Shown here piece by piece: positions 56,001-64,000 of a DNA stretch of 64,000 nucleotides; the first letter of the stretch is position 1; every line of letters starts with the position of its first letter. The translations under genes and the position numbers were made by a program. The notes below the pieces were generated by a model. The model was not told the DNA's origin and searched no databases. It saw only the letters and a program-made list of their open reading frames with translations. The stretch covers positions 679,955 through 743,954 of the forward strand of contig NZ_RBWY01000001.1 of NCBI RefSeq assembly GCF_003634275.1, written 5' to 3'. The stretch comes from Orbus hercynius. GTDB taxonomy: Bacteria; Pseudomonadota; Gammaproteobacteria; Enterobacterales; Orbaceae.

Positions 56001-56053
56001 TAAAACGGTAGGCGTAGTAATAAGCGTAGAAACCCCATCATAATCCTCATCAT
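50060..56053 (-). CDS. yfhM: Bacterial alpha-2-macroglobulin, membrane-anchored (YfhM-like)
   Basis: 1997 residues, well above E. coli YfhM (1653). Strong hydrophobic segments near residues 5-50 and 75-95 suggest two or three membrane spans, in place of the usual lipoprotein signal. Macroglobulin-type beta domains follow (MG1 from about 125), then the A2M family segment (FSDRGVYRPGEKFHIGMIVR) and a thioester domain with YCSEQ (Cys1506), intact. The protein traps proteases in the periplasm by covalent thioester capture; the neighbouring PbpC is thought to repair the wall when the envelope is breached. Confidence 0.93.
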   Translation of the reverse strand: MMRIMMGFLRLLLRLPFYVLYIVWEACLYFMLFLLVLLRSILWCLSPIIGNVNWSIPKWYPKTKQTYHIVIAKLKQRSILIGSAILIAIIAYFSANYAYHWYLNRPKPIEPAAIEVNTYYANFYKPTNSHSTLDIRFNGNSRSPAPLQLMNKAISDGVTISPSIDGVWQWNSDKSIQFKPTNNWPLGTEYTVKLDANKLFAEHNLLSNDSASFSFTSQDFSYAISDEELHQDPLNANNKMAIFTVNFSHPINPNVFENKISLALYEKNKDKFIKQYRYTVTYNDKQTIAYIKSDQIDLPNQDSYLLLSIEKGVTSAVGGTPSDSLKRSSLVIPSKFNLNVDNVDLSLVEVNNQEMRQVLTIAFNYNVNATDVSKLINVWQLPINNKKAYSERYYDDLDRSYKTKILVDKADLAKATRLTLKKIDTEQNYQNQISFELKADQNSQIYLTLDQPLISDGGYYLTQQYVDVKAVPTYPAIMDFAAQGSLLSLSGDKKIPIVSRNMSKLKLEIERVIPSQLQHLVAFNENDFQWMDFGALSSDNFVEKYSVTKAIPGSGDAIKYSDIDISQYLKKDVNGDQIRGVFLVRLYGNHKQNKKESFDYFTSRFIIVTDIGIINKKSLDQSQDIFVQSIQSGEPIKDAKVSVLGVNGIEITSQQTDETGHAHFAPLSDYYQGIKPLLFVVEKGQDLSFLPISSYDRQLNFSRFDVGGIYETVDGGELRTHLFSDRGVYRPGEKFHIGMIVRAQDWSKSLNGIRLEADIYDAKSNRVKTEPIVLDQYGFVELSYQTEYSSPTGEWYVNLYLKNPREDYRTLLGSTSVVIREFEPDKTAVTLKLLPEISEGWVHPDALSAKVEAKNLFGTAAQNRTVKSKLYLTPSVPYFKKYNDYAFYQNITRYQNNFDIAVEDTTTDDNGVANLTLPITSFEGNYTAKVLTEVFEPDSGRSVAATASVFVSPNDYLIGAKADGRLDYINKGSTRILNFIAVDAKLTPIDLPDLTLVKMEQKYLSVLVKQPSGVYKYESKRKDIVVSETPFSIDNASSNYVINQDEPGNYLLKIKNKNGYVVYQTTYSVAGTANVTRDLDRNAELELKINDNQYKAGDNIEVSITAPYVGSGIITIERDKVYAWKWFKTTTTSSVQTITVPEGIDGNAYINVQFIRDPSSDEIFMSPLSYAVVPFKISNDKFDDHIKLTAPEKLKPGQILPITIQTTSPQRVVIFAIDEGILQVSGYKLKNPLNEFLRKKALSVRTAQILDLILPEYNRLLSLSAPGGDSADEALNSLSAHLNPFKRKVDEPVAYWSGIMDVDGTKTVDYTVPDYFNGKIRIMAISVGKQTMGHAQTTSTVRNDFVLSPNIPYFVAPNDEFEISLSVANNLEDMTDQAVPITVTLTATPQLAILDEATKVINLSPMKEGTLNFKLRATDNLGSGDLRFTATYQNKVVERKVSTSVRPAAQYRLKTTMGRMDGSTQTISAMRDMYAPFSERTASAAYSPFVLSKGLATYLANYPHYCSEQIVSRAMPLLISSKYPQLQLVKDNNITLEALFQTLQARQNNEGAIGLWYSTYNVDPFITLYATNFMLEAQDAGQAIPTNMLKNANNYIKQIAASTRTDQYGLRLRAYAIYLLSRQNQVTTSYLASIMADLNDSRSKWWQTDVTALYLAASYQMLKMDKEANKLFKPVWNSLSTAYDNAWWNHNYYDPLVMDASKIYLITKHFADKASAIPPQALENMVLMLQQERYTTQSSAMTMLALDSYSTSLDTAKLTADDLTITAQLNTPQQGKQQLIAKLNGLLAKGEFAAETRSITFNNLANLPAWYQVSEQGFDKTAQQQPITKGLEIYREFTNDKGQVVNQVMLGDKVNVTLHVRTLSKEGATNIAIVDLLPGGFEVVQQPLNSPENHNAKDSDDYNGEAYYEDEESGESWISPIAVGDYTWYPEYTDVREDRVIIYGSTANDTTQTFIYQIKATNVGEYTVPSAFGEAMYDRDIQAVSKGGDKITVIARN

Positions 56054-56263
56054 TATTGTTATATAGCAATTAGTCGGTCAATATTACGATAAGAAAGTGA
56101 AGCGGGTGTGAAATTGATAAGCCGCTGTGTACAACTAAAGTCATGTAAAATCGGTTATCCGTCTCACCAATCCATACGAACTTTAATCGCGTTTCTTAAA
56201 CAATATTACCAGATATTGTTAGTTTTTTAAGCATTATACTGTAAATTTACTTAATCGATAAGA

Positions 56264-57232
56264 CTATTTATTGGCAATAAATACGGCTCGCATCGGCGCT
56301 GGGTAACCTTCAATGGTTTTACGGTGATCGCTTGGATCAAGAAAATCGACTAACGAGTCAGAAGTCATCCAGTCGGTCTTACGCTGCTCATCAACGCTAG
56401 TATACGAGATATCAACCACTTTGATATCTTTAAAGCCACATTTTGCTAGCCAATTGACCATGGTTGGAATCGACGGGATAAAATAGACGTTGCGCATTTG
56501 CGCATAACGTTCACCGGGCATCAATGCTTGATGTTCATCGCCATCAATCACCAGTGTTTCTAAGATCAGTTGTCCATTTGCACTAAGCTGGTCTTTCAGT
56601 TGAAATAGGTGATCTAATGGTGAGCGCCGATGGTACAACACACCCATTGAAAATACCGTATCAAATGCATTAAGTTTAGGCATATCTTCGATGCCAACTG
56701 GAATAAAATGGGCCCGTTGATCATTACCGAGCAGTTTTCGGATCGCTTCAAACTGACATAAAAAGAGCGGCATGGGATCAATACCTACGGCTAATTTAGC
56801 ACCCGCGCCAATCATGCGCCACAAGTGATAACCGCTATTGCAACCCACATCTAATACGGTTTTCCCCTCTAAACTACGAATATGTGGGATAAGTCGTTGC
56901 CATTTCCAGTCAGAGCGCCATTCGGCATCAAGCGCAATATCATAAAGGGAGAAAGGACCTTTACGCCAAGGAGACAGTGACATTAATAAATGCGTTATGC
57001 GTTTACTTTCACCTTCCGAGAGCGGCGTATGGTTTTTGGCTGTGACGCTATGGAGTAAATCAAGTACATCAGGTTTGATATTCGGCAAATGATCAATACT
57101 ATTTGTCCAATGATTGAAACGGCTATCAATATTTTGTTTTTGCCATGCCGATAATTGTGCTGGCAAGGTTTCAAGCCAACTAGCTAATTCATTTTTTGCA
57201 ATAATTTGATAAAAATTACCGAAATTAATCAT
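56264..57232 (-). CDS. cmoB: tRNA U34 carboxymethyltransferase
   Basis: 322 residues, aligning with E. coli CmoB. It has a SAM-type fold with [41 protein letters not shown] and the carboxy-SAM arginine/lysine region. It transfers carboxymethyl from carboxy-SAM to 5-hydroxyuridine-34, making cmo5U in tRNAs. It follows cmoA by 42 bases in the same operon. Confidence 0.95.
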   Translation of the reverse strand: MINFGNFYQIIAKNELASWLETLPAQLSAWQKQNIDSRFNHWTNSIDHLPNIKPDVLDLLHSVTAKNHTPLSEGESKRITHLLMSLSPWRKGPFSLYDIALDAEWRSDWKWQRLIPHIRSLEGKTVLDVGCNSGYHLWRMIGAGAKLAVGIDPMPLFLCQFEAIRKLLGNDQRAHFIPVGIEDMPKLNAFDTVFSMGVLYHRRSPLDHLFQLKDQLSANGQLILETLVIDGDEHQALMPGERYAQMRNVYFIPSIPTMVNWLAKCGFKDIKVVDISYTSVDEQRKTDWMTSDSLVDFLDPSDHRKTIEGYPAPMRAVFIANK

Positions 57233-57274
57233 GTGATTCTCTTTTGTCTCTTTGTTACGAATAGGTTAATGTCA

Positions 57275-58057
<783 letters not shown>

Positions 58058-58083
58058 TTATCATTTTTTATATGTAAATTTTT

Positions 58084-59259
58084 ATGGGTTGGTTTCTAAT
58101 TGTTGCAAGCAGCGCTAGCTTAATTATCGCCTTTTATTTGGGGTTTAGAACGATCAGCCTGTTTAACTGCCACCAACAAGGGTATTTTAATACAACCGCT
58201 AAGAAGCTGTTTTGGTTAATTGTCATATTCGGTGCGCTATCATTTATTCTTAGTCGAATACTTAGCGGTATTTCTGAGTTCTATTTGCCATTATTAGGTA
58301 ACCTGATTTTTTCGCTGACGTTATGCTTTTTTTATAGCATCATTGTGATTGATATCATCCGTTTTATTTTACGTGTGATCATCAAAAAGCAGGGTAATCC
58401 GGGTTATCGGTTACAAATTTTATATATAATTCTAGCGGTTGGATTATTTATTATTGGGCTATATCTGGCCAGTGCTCCTCGCATTGTGACCTATCAAATT
58501 GATATCGATAAACCCGCTAAAGTTGATAATGTCAAAATTGTACAGTTATCAGATATCCATATTAGTGAAACGACTTCGCCACATTTTATCCAAACGATGG
58601 TCAATAGCGTCAATCAATTAAAGCCGGATTATATTGTAATTACTGGCGATACGTTAGATCTTCGTCTTAAGCCTTACGTAGATAAACATCTAGCCGAAAT
58701 TTTTGCCCAGCTGCATGCCACTTACGGGACATTTATTATTTTCGGTAATCATGAACACTATGGTATTGAGCGAGAAGCCAATAATAGTTTGCAAGATGTT
58801 GTTGCCGCCTTTGAAGCCAGTAATATGACGGTATTACTTGATCAGCGGTTTTATGATGATCGAACCGGCATTACGATTATTGGTCGTGATGATTATGCGT
58901 TAAAAAAATTTAATAAGAACCGAGCCGAGCTATCATCTTTAATCGAACCAAGTGATGCTAATCATCCTATTATTTTGCTCGATCATCAGCCACAAAATCT
59001 CAATGAGCCAAGTCAGTTAGGGATTGATGTGATGTTTTCGGGTCATACGCATGCCGGGCAAATTTTCCCGATCAATTTGCTCGTGAATATGCTGTATAAA
59101 AATGCTTGGGGAATTTATCAGTTAGGTCATAACGGCCGTTATTTTACCAGCTTTGTAACAAGTGGTTATGGATTATGGGGACCACCAATTCGCTTAATGA
59201 CTCGGGCTGAAATTGTGGTAACTGACATTCATTTTAACTCGTCTGAGATGAAACCTTAA
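58084..59259 (+). CDS. Membrane metallophosphoesterase (YkuE/calcineurin type)
   Basis: 391 residues with about four N-terminal helices (residues 2-22, 35-60, 70-95, 115-137) then a cytoplasmic or periplasmic calcineurin-like domain. The five metal-site motifs are present: LSDIHIS, ITGDTLD, GNHEHYG, LLDHQP and SGHTHAGQ. Relatives include UDP-diacylglucosamine hydrolase-like and lipid phosphodiesterases; substrate unknown. It is divergent from cmoA with 71 bases between. Confidence 0.85.
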   Translation: MGWFLIVASSASLIIAFYLGFRTISLFNCHQQGYFNTTAKKLFWLIVIFGALSFILSRILSGISEFYLPLLGNLIFSLTLCFFYSIIVIDIIRFILRVIIKKQGNPGYRLQILYIILAVGLFIIGLYLASAPRIVTYQIDIDKPAKVDNVKIVQLSDIHISETTSPHFIQTMVNSVNQLKPDYIVITGDTLDLRLKPYVDKHLAEIFAQLHATYGTFIIFGNHEHYGIEREANNSLQDVVAAFEASNMTVLLDQRFYDDRTGITIIGRDDYALKKFNKNRAELSSLIEPSDANHPIILLDHQPQNLNEPSQLGIDVMFSGHTHAGQIFPINLLVNMLYKNAWGIYQLGHNGRYFTSFVTSGYGLWGPPIRLMTRAEIVVTDIHFNSSEMKP

Positions 59260-59309
59260 ACTCAGCCCGTTAATTTTTTAATGAGATTGAATATTGGAAA
59301 TTATTTATT

Positions 59310-60404
59310 GTGACTTACCAATTAATTACAACGAATGAACAACTAAATCAGTATTGTATACGGATGCAAAACATAACGCGTGTGACTTTAGATAGTGAGT
59401 TTGTGCGTACTCGAACTTTTTACCCTCAACTAGGCTTACTGCAGTTATTTGATGGTAATAATGTAGCGCTCATTGATCCGATTAATATTACGGATTGGCA
59501 AGCATTAATTTCGATATTAATGCAGGCAAATGTTGAGAAATATTTTCACGCGTGTAGCGAGGATGTTGAAGTTTTTTTGCATCAATTTAATGCGGTGCCA
59601 TTACCGATATTAGACAGTCAAATCTTGGCCGCGTTTTTAGATAACCCATTAAGTAGTGGTTATGCAACGTTAGTGCAAAAGTATTTAAATGTTGAATTAG
59701 ATAAAAGTGAAACTCGAACTGATTGGTTGCATAGACCGTTGTCAGATAAACAGTGCCAATATGCGGCTAATGATGTATTTTATCTGTTTCCGTTAATGGA
59801 CATGCTTAAAGCACAGTTAGCCAATAAAGGTTGGTTGAGTGCGGCTTATGAAGAGTGTCATAATGCGGTTAAACGACGCTGTGAAATGGTACCATCCGAT
59901 AAAGCGTACTTGAATATAAAAAATGCCTGGCAGCTGCGTAGTGAACAGTTGGGGTATTTGCAAAAATTAGCTAGCTGGCGTTTTAGTTATGCCAAAGCGC
60001 ATGATATTGCGCTCAATTTTGTGGTGCATGAAGAGGTCTTATGGAAATTGGCGCGTTATCAACCGACATCGTTGGCTGAGTTGGCCTCATTAGGGCTAAA
60101 AGGCAGAGAAGTTCGTTTGTTTGGTGAGAATCTATTAGCAATGCTTGCTTCGCCAGCGGATAAAATTGAGCCGATAAAACGGATGATCAGCTATCCCGAT
60201 TATAAGCAATGGGCCAGCAAGATCAAAGAAGCCGCAAGCCAAATTGCTCTTGAAACTGAGTTGAGTTCTGAGCTGCTAGTTGCTAGACGGCATATTGAGC
60301 AATTGGTCAAATGGATACATGGGGAACTTGATAACACGCAAGCCTTACCTGAATTAATTTCTGGCTGGCGCGGCGAACTCTTTAAACCTTATCTTAATCT
60401 TTAA
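59310..60404 (+). CDS. rnd: Ribonuclease D
   Basis: 364 residues from GTG at 59310. The DEDDy exonuclease domain has TLDSEFVR (Asp, Glu), FHACSEDVEVF (Asp) and CQYAANDVFYLFPL (Tyr, Asp). One or two HRDC domains follow (about 215-360). It trims tRNA and other stable RNA 3' ends. Confidence 0.95.
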   Translation: MTYQLITTNEQLNQYCIRMQNITRVTLDSEFVRTRTFYPQLGLLQLFDGNNVALIDPINITDWQALISILMQANVEKYFHACSEDVEVFLHQFNAVPLPILDSQILAAFLDNPLSSGYATLVQKYLNVELDKSETRTDWLHRPLSDKQCQYAANDVFYLFPLMDMLKAQLANKGWLSAAYEECHNAVKRRCEMVPSDKAYLNIKNAWQLRSEQLGYLQKLASWRFSYAKAHDIALNFVVHEEVLWKLARYQPTSLAELASLGLKGREVRLFGENLLAMLASPADKIEPIKRMISYPDYKQWASKIKEAASQIALETELSSELLVARRHIEQLVKWIHGELDNTQALPELISGWRGELFKPYLNL

Positions 60405-60595
60405 TAAATAGCACGATAAGATCTGTCATCTAAATCAGTATAGACATAATATAAAATTTTAACCAAGAATGATTAAATGCTATTGGCAATGATTGACTTG
60501 CTTAAGCTTAATTTTGATAATGATTCAAAGAATATATTTAATATTGCCTCACAAGGGCAATGGCAATAGTAATAAACGACAAGGGTTATGTATAT

Positions 60596-62182
60596 ATGAC
60601 AGCACCAACCATTAACAAATTCATCAATTTGTTGACGAAAAAAATCTTAAAAACCGTATCAATAACCTTATGTTTGCTAATTATCAGTGGGCAAACGCAG
60701 GCTTTTTCTTTGCAAAATGTGGTAGATAAAGCTAAAGCATTAAGTGAAAAGGGGTATAGTGAGCCCCAAAGTGATTTACCCGATGCATTAAAAAAATTAT
60801 CATTTATGGATTATCAAAAAATCAATTTTAACCATGATAAAACTTATTGGAAACAAGAGAAGCTACCTTTTCGATTAGAATTTTATCATCAAGGTATGTA
60901 TTTTGATAAGCCAGTAAAAATTAATGAAATTATCAATGATAAGGTAAAAGAGATTCGCTATAGCAGTGATTATTTTGATACGAGTGCAATCGGCCAAGCC
61001 GAAGCAAAAGCGAGTCAACTCGGTTTTGCGGGGTTTAAAGTGCAGTTTCCAATCAATAATCCCCAAAAAATGGATGATGAAATATTTTCTGCTCTAGGAG
61101 CTAGCTATTTTAGAGCGATTGGTAAAAATCAAACCTATGGTTTATCGGCAAGGGGACTGGCTATCGATACGGGGCTAATGACCGGCGAAGAATTCCCTCA
61201 CTTTACGGAATTTTGGATCGAAAAGCCAAAATTGAAGCAAAAGCAACTGGTGATTTATGCATTACTTGATTCACCAAGTGTCACTGGCGCTTACAAAATT
61301 ACTTTACAGCCAAATGTTGATATGGTTGTTGATGTTGAGGCTAAAATATTCTTTCGCAAAAAAGTCGAAAAATTGGGGATTGCACCATTAACGAGTATGT
61401 TTTTGTTTGGCAAAAATCAACCCTCTGATATTACAAACTATCGACCAGAATTACATGATTCTAATGGTTTATCCATCTTGACTGCTGATGACAAATGGAT
61501 TTGGCGCCCGCTTAATAATCCGGAAAAATTGTCCTTTTCGTTATTTACAATGGACAACCCTAAGGGATTTGGTTTAATTCAGCGTGATAAGAGTTTTGAT
61601 AATTATCAGGATTTAGATGACCATTATGAAAAACGTCCAAGTGCTTGGATTGAGCCAGAAAATAATTGGGGTAAAGGGCATGTTGAGTTAATCGAGATAC
61701 CTACCGCTGATGAAACCAATGACAATATTGTTAGTTTTTGGGTGCCTGAAAAACAGTATCAAGCTGGGGATGAGTTGGCAGTCAAATATAAAATTACCTA
61801 TACGCTTAATGAACAAAATCGTTACCCAAATGGTGTTGCAAGGGTAAAAGAGACACTCTATTCACTCGGCGATGAAAAACAAGTTAATTTAGTTCGTAAA
61901 CTCGATGGTTCATATTCCTATGTGATTGATTTTGTTGGTAAAAACCTAGCTAAGCTTCCGGCAAACCAATCGATCAAACCGGCAATCAATATTAGCGAAA
62001 ATGGTGAGCTTGTTAGCAGCCGATTAGTTTATAACCCAGTATATAAAGGTTGGCGACTTATTTTACAATTTAAAGTTAAGAGTGCAAATAAGCCAACCGA
62101 GATTTATGTCAGTCTTGTGACTGATGATGGCAAAAACCAGCAACTGACTGAAACGTGGAATGCACAATATCCAGCACAATAA
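60596..62182 (+). CDS. opgG: Osmoregulated periplasmic glucan biosynthesis protein OpgG
   Basis: 528 residues from the ATG at 60596 (AAGGG before); 12 earlier codons are open. The signal peptide ends at TQA/FSLQ (about residue 37). The mature part matches MdoG along its length (PFRLEFYHQGMYFDKPVKI, FRAIGKNQTYGLSARGLAIDTG, FTEFWIEKP). It works in the periplasm on glucans made by OpgH. opgH starts 31 bases downstream. Confidence 0.94.
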   Translation: MTAPTINKFINLLTKKILKTVSITLCLLIISGQTQAFSLQNVVDKAKALSEKGYSEPQSDLPDALKKLSFMDYQKINFNHDKTYWKQEKLPFRLEFYHQGMYFDKPVKINEIINDKVKEIRYSSDYFDTSAIGQAEAKASQLGFAGFKVQFPINNPQKMDDEIFSALGASYFRAIGKNQTYGLSARGLAIDTGLMTGEEFPHFTEFWIEKPKLKQKQLVIYALLDSPSVTGAYKITLQPNVDMVVDVEAKIFFRKKVEKLGIAPLTSMFLFGKNQPSDITNYRPELHDSNGLSILTADDKWIWRPLNNPEKLSFSLFTMDNPKGFGLIQRDKSFDNYQDLDDHYEKRPSAWIEPENNWGKGHVELIEIPTADETNDNIVSFWVPEKQYQAGDELAVKYKITYTLNEQNRYPNGVARVKETLYSLGDEKQVNLVRKLDGSYSYVIDFVGKNLAKLPANQSIKPAINISENGELVSSRLVYNPVYKGWRLILQFKVKSANKPTEIYVSLVTDDGKNQQLTETWNAQYPAQ

Positions 62183-62213
62183 AATGATAAGTAACAGTAA
62201 TAAGAGGCAGACC

Positions 62214-64000
62214 ATGCAAAACACACCAACTTCAGATAATGAGTTTGTGCAAACTATTAATCAAAAGTGGCAAAATTTATTACATTGCACTTCGTTTAAC
62301 GCGCCGCGTAAACAAATTGAATCAATGCCTAAGATGAAACGTCAAGCAATTCGACCTCATTATTGGGACAAAGCGAATCGGCAAATAACACGTAAATTAC
62401 CATTCGAATTAATGGTGTTTATACGTCGATTCTTATTACTGCTACTTATCATCGGCCAAACGTTGATTGGATCGAGTTATTTGAGTTCATTATTACCTTA
62501 TCAAGGTTGGGCCGAGGTAAACTTTATTAACGATTGGCAGATTAATCCCTCGCTGGCGATCGGTAATATTACACCTTACCTATTACAAGCCGTTATCATT
62601 ACTTTGTTTGCCATCTTATTTGCTTGGATATCGATCGGTTTTTGGACGGCAATAATGGGAATATGGGTGACGATTTGTCGGGGCGATAAGTATACGCTTA
62701 AAATGCCTAAAGAACCGGAAAAGTCGATTAATAAATCACATCGTACCGCTTTAGTTATGCCCATTTGTAATGAAGATGTGGCGCGGGTTTTTGCTGGATT
62801 AAAAGCAACTTGGCAATCGCTCAATCAAACAGGACAACTTGATTTATGTGATTTTTATGTATTAAGCGATACTAATTCGGCAGATATTTATGCCAATGAG
62901 TTAAAAGCTTGGGCTGATCTGGTTGACGATATTAACCAGCCCAATTCCGTCTTTTATCGTCACCGAGAGAGAAGAGTAAAACGTAAAAGTGGTAATATTG
63001 ATGATTTTTGCCGTCGTTTTGGTAATCAATATGAATATATGATCATTCTTGATGCGGATAGTGTGATGACGGGTAAATGTATTATCGATTTAATTGCCAT
63101 GATGGAATTAACGCCAAATGCAGGAATTATTCAATCACCGCCTAAAACAATTCGTATGCGCACTTTATATGGCCGAATTCAGCAATTTGCAAACCAAACT
63201 TACAGTGATATTTTTTGTAGTGGGGTGCATTATTGGCAATTGAAAGAAGCACAGTACTGGGGACATAATGCAATAATTCGTTTAAAACCGTTTATGAAGC
63301 ACTGTATTTTAACCCCTTTTACCAAAGGCAAACAAGCGATTCATATTATGTCTCATGATTTAGTTGAAGCATCGCTGATGGGGCGAGCGGGTTGGCAAGT
63401 GATGATTGCTTATGATTTGAGCGGGAGTTATGAAGAGGTTCCGGCCAATATTATCGAAGATCTCAAACGAGATAACCGCTGGTGTATGGGTAATTTGATT
63501 AATCTCAACGTGCTATTTAAGCCAGGCATCCGTTTTATCCATCGCGTCATGTTTGCAACTAGTGCGATGGCATATTTATCCTCTTTACTATGGCTATTGT
63601 TTTTAGTATTTTCAACCTTACTACTCTTAATCTTTAATACTTATGAACCGCAATATTTTTTACATTCCAATCAGCTCTACCCAGTTTGGCCTCGTTGGGA
63701 CGAAGTTTTAGCCATTAAATTACTTGGTGCAACATTTACATTATTATTAGCCCCTAAATTAGTGAGTTTCATCATTGTACTCATTAAAACGGGACCTAAA
63801 TCTGTTGGTGGTGTTATTCCCTTTGCATTTTCCATTATCCTTGAAGTTTTATTTTCAATGATTTTAGCCCCCATTCGGATGATTTTTCACAGTAAATTTG
63901 TGATAAAAGCGCTGTTAGGCAGCAAAATACAGTGGCGTTCACCTGCGCGTAATGATGATGCGCTAACATGGCGTGAAGCGGTGTATTTTTGCTGGCCGCT
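62214..64000 (+). CDS. opgH: Glucans biosynthesis glucosyltransferase OpgH (3' end outside window)
   Basis: The frame opens at ATG 62214-62216 (TAAGAGGCAG before it) and stays open to the window end, giving 595 residues of a protein usually near 850. Two helices near residues 67-92 and 120-150 precede the GT2 domain. The GT2 domain has ALVMPICNEDV, RKSGNIDDFCRRFG, IILDADSVMTG (DAD) and the DNRWCMGN acceptor motif, followed by further helices. It makes the beta-1,2 glucan backbone and exports it across the inner membrane. The start of the frame was read directly from the sequence. Confidence 0.94.
   Translation, partial: MQNTPTSDNEFVQTINQKWQNLLHCTSFNAPRKQIESMPKMKRQAIRPHYWDKANRQITRKLPFELMVFIRRFLLLLLIIGQTLIGSSYLSSLLPYQGWAEVNFINDWQINPSLAIGNITPYLLQAVIITLFAILFAWISIGFWTAIMGIWVTICRGDKYTLKMPKEPEKSINKSHRTALVMPICNEDVARVFAGLKATWQSLNQTGQLDLCDFYVLSDTNSADIYANELKAWADLVDDINQPNSVFYRHRERRVKRKSGNIDDFCRRFGNQYEYMIILDADSVMTGKCIIDLIAMMELTPNAGIIQSPPKTIRMRTLYGRIQQFANQTYSDIFCSGVHYWQLKEAQYWGHNAIIRLKPFMKHCILTPFTKGKQAIHIMSHDLVEASLMGRAGWQVMIAYDLSGSYEEVPANIIEDLKRDNRWCMGNLINLNVLFKPGIRFIHRVMFATSAMAYLSSLLWLLFLVFSTLLLLIFNTYEPQYFLHSNQLYPVWPRWDEVLAIKLLGATFTLLLAPKLVSFIIVLIKTGPKSVGGVIPFAFSIILEVLFSMILAPIRMIFHSKFVIKALLGSKIQWRSPARNDDALTWREAVYFCWP

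Overview
The window is 64 kb of AT-rich chromosome from a gammaproteobacterium. Its housekeeping genes have the architecture and close sequence of Enterobacterales genes (ybiT, cmoAB, rnd, opgGH, thiBPQ, glpG, yfiC, argS). Base composition, the spread of insertion-sequence debris and the allantoin cluster fit a host-associated, gut-symbiont-like lineage such as the Orbaceae. That placement is inference; no 16S gene is present.

1-7.1 kb is accessory and decaying. Two same-orientation copies of a hybrid insertion sequence (IS3-type OrfA/OrfB N-terminus joined to an IS6-type transposase C-terminus and IS6-type ends) bracket an autotransporter adhesin gene. Next come an unrecognised gene remnant, a PAAR-DUF4225 type VI effector-like gene carrying two inactivating lesions, and a small membrane protein that may be its immunity partner. 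A tyrosine-integrase remnant lies just downstream of a tRNA-Lys(CUU), the usual anatomy of an island inserted at a tRNA gene.

7.2-24.4 kb is conserved core: a secreted nuclease, argO, glpG, yigZ, nfi-trmN6, brnQ-apt, emrE, argS, a TPP-riboswitch-controlled thiBPQ operon, proC, mntH behind a perfect Fur box, ybiT and an NlpE-like lipoprotein. At 24.7-26.5 kb lies the scar of a cadBA (lysine decarboxylation) operon: the start of cadB runs directly into the middle of cadA.

26.6-46.8 kb is a large purine-ureide catabolic region. allB, allC, allE and allD take allantoin to oxalurate. pucG offers a second route from ureidoglycine to oxalurate. fdrA-ylbE-ylbF (allFGH) would split oxalurate into oxamate and carbamoyl phosphate, and the carbamate kinase would recover ATP. 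The LysR regulator allS closes the allFGH operon. Interleaved are an SLC1-type transporter with altered binding motifs, a signal-less THI5-like protein, an MFS transporter, a split YeeE/YedE pair, a cytosine-deaminase-like amidohydrolase, a dihydroorotate-dehydrogenase-like enzyme and an ABM-domain protein. Together they look like a nitrogen- and ATP-yielding pathway for host ureides.

46.9-64 kb is again core: a glutathione transferase, pbpC with a very large membrane-anchored alpha-2-macroglobulin, cmoB/cmoA, a membrane metallophosphoesterase, rnd, opgG and the start of opgH, which runs off the window end. No CRISPR array or rRNA was seen.
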